From: Dyadobacter sp. LHD-138
GTDB lineage: Bacteria; Bacteroidota; Bacteroidia; Cytophagales; Spirosomataceae
Assembly (NCBI RefSeq): GCF_030929615.1
Contig: NZ_JAVFVU010000015.1
Location: 124,001 to 188,000, forward strand
Reading direction: 5' to 3'
Length of the DNA: 64,000 nt
Position 1 is the first letter of the stretch. Each line of letters opens with the position of its first letter. This document shows positions 37,258 through 45,743 of this stretch, piece by piece. The position numbers and the translations under genes were made by a program. Below the pieces are notes generated by a model, which saw only the letters and a list, made by a program, of their open reading frames with translations, did not search any database and was not told the origin of the DNA.

Positions 37258-38433
37258 TCAATTGTTACCCTCGTTAAAAAAAACACAAAGACCATCCTTG
37301 CCAGCCACGATAATATCTTTGCGGCCGGTTCCCCGAAGGTCTGCGATAGAAAAATACACACCGATCCCTTTGCCTACGCCGTAAGGTCCGTGTGAAATGA
37401 TTTGCTTAACAAATGCTTCTCCGTTCCATTGAAAGTAATACAAGCCAACCATGTCTTTTTCTCCCGGATCGCCTCCATTATGCGCACGGTAACGTTTTCC
37501 GGTAACCAGTTCCATCTTTCCGTCGCCATCCAGATCCACCCAATCCATTGTGTGAAATTGCGAGTTGAAAGGGTCTATGTTGTGCTTAATCCAGCCAATT
37601 TTGCCCGACTTTGTGGTTTGCTCGTACCAGTCCAGTCCGTAGCTGTGCGCCTGACCGACGATAATATCATTTTTTGAATCTCCATTTACGTCCGTAACAA
37701 TCATCGGTACACTGGCATCTTCAAAACTGAAATCATTGTGTGCAATCCACTTGTCCTTCATCACATCCTTTGGCGCTTCCAGCCAACCTGAACTGATGAC
37801 AAAATCGCCTCGTCCATCACCATTCAAATCCCCAAAGCCAACGCCGTGTCCTTGTTTTTCTGCGATTTGTGTTTTGATAAATGTCCCTAAGGCTTTCCCT
37901 GATTTATCCCTCTGCAGCTTGTAAAACCGGAAGGGTAAATTCGGGTTATTCGGAACAATTTCCGGGTGTCCGTCATTGTCAACATCCCAGGCGCGAACTG
38001 TCTCCACGTTTCCCGTTTCGTCAATAATATGATCTTTCCAGGGGCCATTATTACCCGGATTCTCACGCCAGATAAGACTCTTGTTAAACCAGCCTCCCGT
38101 AATGAAATCCATTTTCCCGTCCCCGTTAACGTCCATTGGAATTGTGGCAAAGTCATCCCAATATTCCCTGAAACGCTTTACTTCACCGATGTAGAATCTG
38201 TCAAAAAATTCTGGACCTTTGTACCAGAACTCACCGGAGATCAGATCTGGTTTGCCGTCATTGTCAACGTCAAACACAGCGACCGACTCGTTACTTTCAG
38301 ATGCGATCATTTTCTTTTCAAATCTAATGGGCGAAGATCTTCTTTCCTTCTGCTGCGCCAGTACTTGTGCAGCAAAGCAACTTAGGGAGATCGTCAGCAA
38401 GAAAAAGCTCTTTTTACTCATTTTAATGTTCAT
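37258..38433 (-). CDS. Secreted FG-GAP/VCBS beta-propeller protein (locus C)
   Basis: Exported propeller of 391 residues, signal peptide about 1-27 (ending QVLAQ); a second Met at position 5 is an alternative start. Repeats with acidic loops: DVDNDGKPDLISGEFWYK, DVNGDGKMDFITGGWFN, DVDNDGHPEIVPN, DLNGDGRGDFVISSGWLE, DVNGDSKNDIIVGQAHSYG, DLDGDGKMELVTGKRYRAHNGGDPGEKD, DLRGTGRKDIIVAGKDG. The repeat GKR-HNGGDPGEKD near the C-terminus is shared almost verbatim with the locus B protein (GKRFLAHHGRDPGDSD), supporting paralogy. It is the first gene after susD in locus C, and a terminator-like hairpin separates them. Confidence 0.88.
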   Translation of the reverse strand: MNIKMSKKSFFLLTISLSCFAAQVLAQQKERRSSPIRFEKKMIASESNESVAVFDVDNDGKPDLISGEFWYKGPEFFDRFYIGEVKRFREYWDDFATIPMDVNGDGKMDFITGGWFNKSLIWRENPGNNGPWKDHIIDETGNVETVRAWDVDNDGHPEIVPNNPNLPFRFYKLQRDKSGKALGTFIKTQIAEKQGHGVGFGDLNGDGRGDFVISSGWLEAPKDVMKDKWIAHNDFSFEDASVPMIVTDVNGDSKNDIIVGQAHSYGLDWYEQTTKSGKIGWIKHNIDPFNSQFHTMDWVDLDGDGKMELVTGKRYRAHNGGDPGEKDMVGLYYFQWNGEAFVKQIISHGPYGVGKGIGVYFSIADLRGTGRKDIIVAGKDGLCVFFNEGNN

Positions 38434-38495
38434 AATTCGGGTTAATTAGTTGTCCGGATCTCTAATCAGTGGATGCTCAAATGAGCGTTATTTTC

Positions 38496-38530
38496 AAAAA
38501 ATGATCCCTGTCTTGAAAAAGCCAGGGATC
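38496..38530 (-). terminator. Terminator between susD and the FG-GAP gene (locus C)
   Basis: Perfect 8-bp hairpin (plus 38503-38510 with 38523-38530); on the minus strand it is followed by ATTTTTTG. As in locus B it sits just after susD inside the locus. Confidence 0.7.
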
Positions 38531-38572
38531 GGAGAAGGGTTTAGGGGTAATGTCTCCTGAAAAATGGATCCG

Positions 38573-40063
38573 TTAATACCCCGGATTTTGCACCAGATCA
38601 GGATTTACCTGTATTTCAAGAAATGGAATTGGAAATAAAAGATCCTTTTCATCCAAAGTATAGGAAGCAGCTGTCAGATAAAAATAGGCCGGGTTCGCCT
38701 TTAATTTTGCACCGTAGGCATTCATAACGCTGATTGCACGACCTGTTCTCACCAAATCCAGCCAACGTTTGTTTTCGAAAGCCAGCTCAACCCTGCGCTC
38801 TTTCATAATGGCCTCACGAAGCGCTGCCTGATCTTTTGCGGAGGAATTTTCCAGTCCGGCTCTTTTGCGAACCTGGTTCAGGAAACTTTGTGCATCTGCG
38901 ACTTTCCCCAGTTCATTGGCCGCTTCCGCCTGCATCAGCAAGGTTTCTGCGTAACGGTAAATGGGGAAATTTTCATTGGTTTGGTTAAACACAGCATGCG
39001 GATACTGGTACTTTTTGATGTACGGCAAATTGACATAACTGGTATCCGATACGGTCGAAGGGCCGGTAATAAAGCCTATTGAAGCGTTAAAACGTTTGTC
39101 TTTTGCAGGATCTTCGTACGTTGAGAGCAGGTCGTCCGTAGGAATATTCCATCCCGAACCCGAAGCGGATTGAGATCCTACCGGTCCTAACGTATATTTT
39201 GCGTAATCCGGTGTAAGCGGAATAAAAGCGTAGGGAAAAGCACTCGACAAGTTCAAAGAAGTACCCTGCAGATATTGAACTTCAAAAACCGATTCCTGAT
39301 TATTCTTATTGGCCGGATTGAAAAAGGCTCCATATTCATTCATCAGTGTATATCCCGTCACTTTCGAAAGTGCACTTTCTGCCTCTGCCCAGTTTTTCAA
39401 ATGAAGATGCACATCGCCCAGAAGCATCCATGCTGCTCCCGAAGTGGCTCTGCCGGCCTCCTGACTCGCTTTGTTCAATAGTAAACCGGCAGCAGCAGTG
39501 GCATCTTCAATAATCCGGGCATACACCTGCTCCCTGGTTGATCTGGGCAACGTTGCCGAAGCCAGGTCCGCGGCGGGTGTCAGCGGAAGCGGAACACCAC
39601 CGTAGTAACGGACCAGATCAAAATATCCCAGAGCGCGCAGAAACAGTGCTTGTCCCTTAAGGTTGTCACTTTTTGCCTTGTCCAGTTTTGCATCGTCAAT
39701 CACAGAAAGTATCTTATTGGCACGCGCTATCATGTCAAAATTGATGTAATATCTTTCGGCGGTTACCGTATTTTCAGCACCGTTTACAAACTCATCGATC
39801 TCTTCCGGCATAGGCGAGCGAAAATCGTTGTTGTAAAAGAAATGGGTATTATCGGAGCGCATTTCACCCATGGCCCAGCTTGCCTGGTTGTTATACAAGC
39901 TTTGCAAAGGTGCATAGGCTCCGTTAACGGCCTGGATAAAATCAGATTCGGACTGAAAAAAGTTTGCTGGCACTACTGCATTCTGGGGTGCGACGTCCAG
40001 AAAATCACTGCAGGAGCCCAATGCCGCTGATACAATTATAGTTAATATGGCCTTCACTCTCAT
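38573..40063 (-). CDS. SusD/RagB-family surface lipoprotein (locus C)
   Basis: Ligand-binding partner of the SusC directly upstream (33-nt gap). The 496-residue protein has a short lipoprotein signal with lipobox ALGSC (Cys18) and the mature start SDFLDVAPQNAVVP. Landmarks: LKGQALFLRALGYFDLVRYYGGVPLPL (about 132-158), NFPIYRYAETLLMQAEAANELG (about 370), MKERRVELAFENKRWLDLVRTGRA (about 430) and the terminal LFPIPFLEIQVNPDLVQNPGY-type tail. A standard SusD length. Confidence 0.95.
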   Translation of the reverse strand: MRVKAILTIIVSAALGSCSDFLDVAPQNAVVPANFFQSESDFIQAVNGAYAPLQSLYNNQASWAMGEMRSDNTHFFYNNDFRSPMPEEIDEFVNGAENTVTAERYYINFDMIARANKILSVIDDAKLDKAKSDNLKGQALFLRALGYFDLVRYYGGVPLPLTPAADLASATLPRSTREQVYARIIEDATAAAGLLLNKASQEAGRATSGAAWMLLGDVHLHLKNWAEAESALSKVTGYTLMNEYGAFFNPANKNNQESVFEVQYLQGTSLNLSSAFPYAFIPLTPDYAKYTLGPVGSQSASGSGWNIPTDDLLSTYEDPAKDKRFNASIGFITGPSTVSDTSYVNLPYIKKYQYPHAVFNQTNENFPIYRYAETLLMQAEAANELGKVADAQSFLNQVRKRAGLENSSAKDQAALREAIMKERRVELAFENKRWLDLVRTGRAISVMNAYGAKLKANPAYFYLTAASYTLDEKDLLFPIPFLEIQVNPDLVQNPGY

Positions 40064-40096
40064 GACCTTATTTCGATTAAAATTTAGCTTAAATAT

Positions 40097-43000
40097 TTAA
40101 AATCCAACATTTACACCCACCGTGTAGGTACGGGGAACAGGATACGAGCCTCCGTCAATGCCTAATCCCGTGGAAGAGGTGCTCACAGCTACCTGCGGAT
40201 TGGCCCCCGGGTATTTTGTAAAAATGTGGAGCTGTTGAATACTTGTATAAACGCGAAGTCTTTTTAAAGCATTTTCGCTTTTCAAACGAACGGCATAACC
40301 AAGTGTGACATTATTGATAGAAATATGGCTTGCCTTGTAAAGCATCTGGCTACCCCACCAGTCACGTTCCAGTCCCGTTGTCCCTGCGGCAAGACTTCCG
40401 TATCTGCCTTTGCCCGGATTTTCCGGAGATCTCCACCGATCTTTTACATTGGAGAGCACATTAAAAACGCCGTCAAGATTTGTCAAGGTCTGCTCCGATC
40501 CCCGCAGGATATCATTCCCATAAGTTCCTGATAGTGTCGTTGAAAAATCGAAATTCCGGTATTGAAGCGTATTCGTCATCCCGAAAATAAACTTGGGATG
40601 CGGGTTGCCGATAATCGTTGCATCGCCTACGGTGATAGCGTTATCGCCGTTCACGTCCCGGAATTTGACGGTGCCGACCTGCGAGGTAGCATGTTTTGGG
40701 GAACTATCGAAATCCGCCTGATCTTTATACACACCCATGTGATCCATGCCATAAAGCATGCCAATCGGCTGCCCAACCATCGTGACGTGGGAACCGCCTA
40801 TGACGCCGCTACCCGGACCGGTGATAAGTCTGGCAGTTTTGTTTCCAAGTGAGGTCACCAAATTTCTGTCAAAAGAAATGTTGAAATCGGTATTCCATTT
40901 CAGATTATTGTTGCGGATATTGGCCGTGCTGACGGAGAATTCATGCCCCCAAAATTTCAAACCGCCGATATTGGTCTGGATATTGGAATAACCGGATGCT
41001 CTTGGTACGCCAACATTAAACAAAAGATCGCTCGTATTTTTACGGTAATAGTTATACGTAAAATTGATCCTGTCATTCAATATATTCAGGTCCAGTCCAA
41101 TGTTAAACTGTTCATTAGACTCCCACCCAATTCCCTGATCTGCCAGATTATCCACTCTTCTTCCCCCAGCAATACCGCCGTTAAAAACGTAATTCGACGT
41201 TGAAATGGTCGGTATATGCGTGTAATTCCCAATATTAAAGTTACCCGTGACCCCATAGCTGGCTCTCAGTTTCAGGAAGGAGATCGTATGAATATTGGCT
41301 ATAAAACTTTCCTCAGATAAAATCCATCCCAACGATACAGAAGGAAAATTACCCCAGCGGTTGTCTGCACCAAAACGTGATGATCCGTCACGCCGTATGG
41401 AGGCCGAAACCAGATACTTCCCTTTGTAATTATAATTTACCCTGGCCAGATAGGAAAGCAAACTCCATTCCTGTATGCTGCTGGATGATGTGATTGTTCC
41501 GGCCGCGCTGATTGTTTGGACTTTATCATCAGGATAATTACTTCCGTTTACAGCACTGGCATCCTGTCTGAATTTCTGTGCGGTAAATCCGATCAATCCG
41601 TCGAAACTGTGATTTCCAACTTCCTTTTGATAGTTCACTGTATTTTCGTTTACCCAGGACAGATACGAACCCTGACTAAGACCAGAAGTGGGTGTTTTGT
41701 AAAGACCTACACCACGCTCACCAGTGGTGGTGCCGTTAAAGGTGAAACCACGTGAATTGCCCATATCAATATTACCGGAAGTCTTTAAGTATAAACCTTT
41801 TACCGGCTGATATTCTGCATACATATTGGATAAAATCCGCGTATCCTTGTTATCCACAACTCTGTCCGTAAGCGTCCTGGCGTAATTAGGCGTCGCAAAC
41901 ATTCCCGGCGAAAAAGCCGTCAGTGTCAGCGTGCCATCCGGGTTCCTTAACGGCGCCAAAGGGGACGTTTGTAAAGCCTCATTAAAAGCCCCTCCCACAT
42001 TATCCACGCCGCTGTTTGTATTGGTAGAATAGGTTGGTGCTATGTTCAGGCCTATGTTCACTTTTTCATGAGGCCGAAAATTAGTATTAAGCCGCAACGA
42101 ATATCTTTTATAGCCTGATCCGACAACGACACCGTCCTGACTTAAAAAACCTGCTGTTGCTGTCGTACTGAATTTTTCTGTACCGGTGCTTAATGACAAA
42201 TTATGATCGGTCATAGGCGCAGTACGTGTGATTGCATCAAACCAGTTTGTCCCCTTTCCATATTGTTCCGGATTTTGAAAAACCGGATCCACAGCCAGGC
42301 CTCTCTCTTCTGCCAGTTCCTTGCGCCATGTAGCAAACTCCCGCGCATCCATCATGTCTGGACGGCCGCGCTGCGGTACCTGCTGTATACCAAAATAAGT
42401 ACTGTAATCTATACGGGTTTTACCAGGAACCGCTTTTCTCGTCTCGATGAGCACAACGCCATTGGCTGCTCTTGAACCATACAATGCGGTTGCAGAAGCA
42501 TCTTTAAGTACACTGACACTTTCAATTTCATTGGGATTAATATTACTGATACCGCCCACAATAGGGTTTCCATCCACCACGTAAAGCGGGTCAGCTCCAC
42601 CGTTGATGGAAGCAGCACCCCTTATCCGTACCGTCATGCCTCCACCCGGTGTCCCGGTTGCCTGCGAAATCTGCACACCGGCAAGCTTACCCTGTAATTT
42701 CTGCGTAAACTGAGATACCGGAAGATCTGCGAAGTCCTTTCCATTTACTGAGGAAACCGAACTGGAGAGCTGTCGTGTGGATTGCTTTCCATAACCCACA
42801 ACGATCAACTCATCCAGCGATTTCTCATCATCCCGAAGGACTATGTCAATGACCGCTTTATTGGTAACAGTAATTTCCTGACTAATATATCCCACAAAAG
42901 AAAATACCAGAATTGCATTGTTGTCGGGCACACTGAGAGAAAATGTACCTTCACCATTGGAGATCGTGCCCTGCTGCGAACCTTTCAGGACAATACTGAC

Positions 43001-43465
43001 ACCCGGCAGTGCCATTCCCTTGGAATCCGTGATTTTTCCTGAAACTTCCTTGTCGATCAAAATCGCTTCTTCTTTTTCAGGATTATTCAGCACCGGCTTT
43101 TCCGGTATTTTATGAAGCATAATTTGGCCGCCAACGATACTGTACGAAATATTCAGCGGTCTGAGCGCCATGCTGAGTACTTCCGACAGTTTTCGATTGA
43201 TGGCGACCACGTTAATTTTGTTATTGGCTCCAATGGCACTGGAGCTGTATACAAATTCGACTTTGGCCTGAGTCTCAATTTGTGCCAGTACCTTCCGAAT
43301 TTCAGTGTTTTCTACCCGTATGGTGATCGAACGATCCAACAGATCCTGGGTACGCGCCTCATTGGCATAACCCAGCGATATACCCATAAATACTAAAATT
43401 GATTGTAAAACAGTGATCCTCATAATTTGTAGGATGAGAGTATGAAGATGTATTCGTTTTTTCAT
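40097..43465 (-). CDS. SusC/RagA-family TonB-dependent receptor with STN domain (locus C)
   Basis: Outer-membrane importer of 1122 residues. Signal segment (ends about EARTQ), STN domain (about 42-112: LDRSITIRVENTEIRKVLAQIETQAKVEFVYSS), carboxypeptidase-D-like regulatory domain (about 138-215: KEVSGKITDSKGMALPGVSIVLKGSQQGTISNGEGTF region), TonB box/plug start LDELIVVGYGKQ near 220, plug motif NPNEIESVSVLKDASATALYGSRAANGV, barrel, terminal strand VGVNVGF. The STN domain connects it to the FecR/sigma pair upstream at 43622-45353. The leader between fecR and susC holds a candidate antisense RNA. Confidence 0.95.
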   Translation of the reverse strand: MKKRIHLHTLILQIMRITVLQSILVFMGISLGYANEARTQDLLDRSITIRVENTEIRKVLAQIETQAKVEFVYSSSAIGANNKINVVAINRKLSEVLSMALRPLNISYSIVGGQIMLHKIPEKPVLNNPEKEEAILIDKEVSGKITDSKGMALPGVSIVLKGSQQGTISNGEGTFSLSVPDNNAILVFSFVGYISQEITVTNKAVIDIVLRDDEKSLDELIVVGYGKQSTRQLSSSVSSVNGKDFADLPVSQFTQKLQGKLAGVQISQATGTPGGGMTVRIRGAASINGGADPLYVVDGNPIVGGISNINPNEIESVSVLKDASATALYGSRAANGVVLIETRKAVPGKTRIDYSTYFGIQQVPQRGRPDMMDAREFATWRKELAEERGLAVDPVFQNPEQYGKGTNWFDAITRTAPMTDHNLSLSTGTEKFSTTATAGFLSQDGVVVGSGYKRYSLRLNTNFRPHEKVNIGLNIAPTYSTNTNSGVDNVGGAFNEALQTSPLAPLRNPDGTLTLTAFSPGMFATPNYARTLTDRVVDNKDTRILSNMYAEYQPVKGLYLKTSGNIDMGNSRGFTFNGTTTGERGVGLYKTPTSGLSQGSYLSWVNENTVNYQKEVGNHSFDGLIGFTAQKFRQDASAVNGSNYPDDKVQTISAAGTITSSSSIQEWSLLSYLARVNYNYKGKYLVSASIRRDGSSRFGADNRWGNFPSVSLGWILSEESFIANIHTISFLKLRASYGVTGNFNIGNYTHIPTISTSNYVFNGGIAGGRRVDNLADQGIGWESNEQFNIGLDLNILNDRINFTYNYYRKNTSDLLFNVGVPRASGYSNIQTNIGGLKFWGHEFSVSTANIRNNNLKWNTDFNISFDRNLVTSLGNKTARLITGPGSGVIGGSHVTMVGQPIGMLYGMDHMGVYKDQADFDSSPKHATSQVGTVKFRDVNGDNAITVGDATIIGNPHPKFIFGMTNTLQYRNFDFSTTLSGTYGNDILRGSEQTLTNLDGVFNVLSNVKDRWRSPENPGKGRYGSLAAGTTGLERDWWGSQMLYKASHISINNVTLGYAVRLKSENALKRLRVYTSIQQLHIFTKYPGANPQVAVSTSSTGLGIDGGSYPVPRTYTVGVNVGF

Positions 43466-43479
43466 TAGTTTTGAACGTT

Positions 43480-43606
43480 TTGTTTAAGGCTTGAAAAAGT
43501 TTGGCAAAACCCCTCTGCATTCATTATTTTTTAATGAAGAGCTGTTGACACAAAAAAGGGGGTAACTAAGAGTCGAAAGTGCTCGCAACACGTTCGGCTC
43601 TTTTTT
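43480..43606 (+). ncRNA. Candidate cis-antisense RNA in the leader of susC (locus C)
   Basis: On the plus strand TAGTTTTG (43466-43473), an exact TAnnTTTG, begins next to the susC start codon (43463-43465). Downstream is a hairpin (43569-43581 with 43589-43601, 11 of 13 pairs) running into six T (43601-43606). An internal 7-bp hairpin (TTCATTA/TAATGAA, near 43519-43537) lies between. No good -33 element is seen. Ends are estimates. Confidence 0.4.
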
Positions 43607-43621
43607 CTTTAAACTGATATT

Positions 43622-44677
43622 CTATCTCATATCTGGCGTGGGGTTTAGGTTCGTAACAGCGCAGCCTTTTCCACTGATCAAAATGCGGGTTCCGCGTACT
43701 TCGTAACTCGCATTTACAGAAGAACACAATAAATCCAGCTTGGTAAATAAGGGCTGCCTGGTAATGTTGCCGGTAAAAAGACAGCCGGTAAATGTTTCAT
43801 CCTCCAGGATTATTTCAATTCCATAAGCTTTTTCCAGTCTTCCGATTACATCACTGAACGAATTGTCTTCAAAAACAAACGATCCTTCAAACGGTTTCCC
43901 TTTTTTGTCCGTAGCCACAGGTATTGGGTTTGAAACCAGGCCGGTTTCAAATGAATGGGTCTGTGTCGTGTACTTAACCCGTTGATTCGCCGTTAATATT
44001 ACCCCATCTTTTATTTTACTGGTTTTAGCGGAGTTTGCTTTGCCATGCTCTGATACTGAAACTTTACCCGTCACGACTGATACTTCAATAGCACTGTTAT
44101 GGTCGCCGCCATTGACCCAAAAACTGGTTCCTAAAACTTTGGTAACGATTTCGCCGGTATGTACGAAAAACGGCCTCTCGGTATTTCGTTTAACATGAAA
44201 AAATGCTTTGCCTTCCAGATATACTTCGCGTCTGACGCCATCAAAGCGCGGTTCATAAGAGATACTGCTGTTGGGCGAAAGTTGAATCTCGGAGCTGTCG
44301 GGCAGTTCAATCGTCTTGATTACATCAGAATGATTGGTTTCTGTATAGAAGTTTTCCTTAGCAACAGTGGCAGATGACGTCGAGGCCGGGTTTTGAACGG
44401 ACTGAAACCTGTATCCTCCCCATCCCAGTGCCAAAATAACCATCGCGGCGGCCGCCCATTTCCAGAAAACAGAAACGATTGCAGGTTTTTCCGCTTCGGT
44501 TTCCTCTTGTATCGCGTTCCAGATTCGCTCCTCAAGGACGCCATTTTCCTGAATGCTGCGTTCAGGAATTTCCTCATCCAGAATAGCAAACCATTGTTCT
44601 ACTAATCGTTTTTCCTGGTCTGTGCATTTTCCACTTTTGTAGCGGCTTAGCAGTGTATAAAAGTTTTCCTTGCTCAT
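43622..44677 (-). CDS. FecR-family anti-sigma factor (locus C)
   Basis: Inner-membrane anti-sigma factor of 351 residues from the ATG at 44677 (MSKENFYTLLSRYKSGKC); in-frame starts at 44701 and 44725 would add residues with no recognised role. Domains: cytoplasmic anti-sigma part (1-75), membrane segment about 73-92 (FWKWAAAAMVILALGWGGY), FecR domain (about 125-225: IELPDSSEIQLSPNSSISYEP, EVYLEGKAFFHVKRN, KVLGTSFWVNGGD) and C-terminal DUF4974 (about 265-335) ending near ISGKGCA. Sigma gene lies upstream, susC downstream after 156 nt. Confidence 0.92.
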   Translation of the reverse strand: MSKENFYTLLSRYKSGKCTDQEKRLVEQWFAILDEEIPERSIQENGVLEERIWNAIQEETEAEKPAIVSVFWKWAAAAMVILALGWGGYRFQSVQNPASTSSATVAKENFYTETNHSDVIKTIELPDSSEIQLSPNSSISYEPRFDGVRREVYLEGKAFFHVKRNTERPFFVHTGEIVTKVLGTSFWVNGGDHNSAIEVSVVTGKVSVSEHGKANSAKTSKIKDGVILTANQRVKYTTQTHSFETGLVSNPIPVATDKKGKPFEGSFVFEDNSFSDVIGRLEKAYGIEIILEDETFTGCLFTGNITRQPLFTKLDLLCSSVNASYEVRGTRILISGKGCAVTNLNPTPDMR

Positions 44678-44789
44678 GTTCGTTTTGTGTGCCCTTTTCA
44701 TAAGGACTAAAAAAAGACCACCCACCGCAAATGAGATAAAAAAATAACGGAAAATTTATACTAAACAAGCATAAATAGAAGAATTATCT

Positions 44790-45353
44790 TCAAAACGTAA
44801 TACTCGAAATAATTGCTACCAAGATCGTCGTTGTGTTTCGAAGTAAGCTTTTAAGTTGGCGAAGCGCCTGGGTGATGTGGTATTCGACGGTCCTTTCCGG
44901 AATACGTAACTTCTCGGATATTTCATGTGCCGATTTTCCTTCAAACCGGTTTAAAAGAAAAATATCCCTTGTTTTCTGAGGAAGCTGACCCAGCGCAGCC
45001 TGCAGCGTAGCTTCCAGTTCATCCAAAAATAAAGGATAATCAGGAGCAACAGAATCCGACGCGGTGTCAAGATCGGCAAATATCTTTTGTTTGAAGTAGG
45101 TTATAACCCTGTTCCTGACCGAAACGAACAAATAACTTTGAATACTGGTAATCTTTAGTTCATTACGTTTTTCCCAAATGGTCACAAACAGATCCTGCAC
45201 AATTTCCTCCGCAACGTCTTTATTATGCGTCTTAGCAAGCGCAAAATCGTATAAACGTTGCCAGTATTCCCTATACAACTCCTCGAAATCCTTTTTATTG
45301 GCTATTGCAGGAAGGGAATTAAGTCCGGAACTATGTGAAAAATCAGAATTCAA
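44790..45353 (-). CDS. ECF RNA polymerase sigma factor, FecI-like (locus C)
   Basis: Sigma factor of 187 residues for the locus C promoter. Region 2 (about 20-85: FEELYREYWQRLYDFALAKTHNKDVAEEIVQDLFVTIWEKR, IQSYLFVSVRNRVITYF) and region 4 (about 115-168: LGQLPQKTRDIFLLNRFEGKSAHEISEKLRIPERTVEYHITQALRQLK) are intact. The protein ends in a hydrophobic tail TTTILVAIISSITF after region 4, like the locus B sigma. Divergent from the biotin operon across about 390 nt. Confidence 0.93.
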   Translation of the reverse strand: MNSDFSHSSGLNSLPAIANKKDFEELYREYWQRLYDFALAKTHNKDVAEEIVQDLFVTIWEKRNELKITSIQSYLFVSVRNRVITYFKQKIFADLDTASDSVAPDYPLFLDELEATLQAALGQLPQKTRDIFLLNRFEGKSAHEISEKLRIPERTVEYHITQALRQLKSLLRNTTTILVAIISSITF

Positions 45354-45494
45354 TTATTTTTTGTAATAAAACAGTGAAGTTAACAACAGAAAAAGGTCTC
45401 TGGGTGGCCTTTCCTACTTATGTGGCACTGCGTAATGTTTTTTCTAAACGTTACCAATACCATTGCACTGTCTCCGATTTATAACGCCTGGGTT

Positions 45495-45677
45495 TCAGGT
45501 ATTCTTTTTTAAGGTCCGCAAAATAGCTTCGTCTGGTACCACGCCATGAGAGAATAAATAGTCATTGTATCCTTCCAGGGTTTCAGTTCCGGGCAGTTTG
45601 TACCTGCCGTTAAATATCCACGTAGGATGGCGTTGATGCACGATACCCTGCGACAGAATTTTAACCGGACTATCCAT
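45495..45677 (-). pseudogene. Possible thioredoxin-fold gene fragment
   Basis: A 60-codon minus-strand frame (open to about 45700 where a TAG stops it) reads HPTWIFNGRYKLPGTETLEGYNDYL, which resembles the cis-proline strand and following helix of thioredoxin-like proteins (DsbA or VKOR-linked type, e.g. TPTW-x-NG). The N-terminal part with a CxxC active site is missing. It is probably a remnant but could be a small protein or chance; family assignment is by impression only. Confidence 0.3.
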
Positions 45678-45696
45678 AAAGTAAAAAGCGGCACCA

Positions 45697-45725
45697 TTTG
45701 ACTATCCGGCAAGCAACTATATTTG
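45697..45725 (+). promoter_or_regulatory. Promoter of the biotin operon
   Basis: TTTG (45697-45700), 17-nt spacer, TATATTTG (45718-45725): a full match to the Bacteroidota housekeeping promoter. The predicted leader is only about 12 nt before ATG 45744, leaving no room for a riboswitch; any repressor would have to bind over the promoter. Confidence 0.65.
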
Positions 45726-45743
45726 GCAAAAAACTAAAAGAAA

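Larger units (their letters stand above)
45354..45743. other. Divergent region between the locus C sigma gene and the biotin operon
   Basis: Holds a thioredoxin-fold-like coding fragment on the minus strand (45495-45677) and the biotin operon promoter (45697-45725). No exact TAnnTTTG box in front of the sigma gene was found. Confidence 0.5.

Noticed and set aside
45509-45712. Second minus-strand frame overlapping the thioredoxin-like fragment
   Set aside because: Cys/Trp-rich low-quality translation; the other frame gives the more plausible protein.
45678-45743. Biotin-related riboswitch or long BirA dyad
   Set aside because: The predicted leader is about 12 nt and no long dyad spans the promoter.
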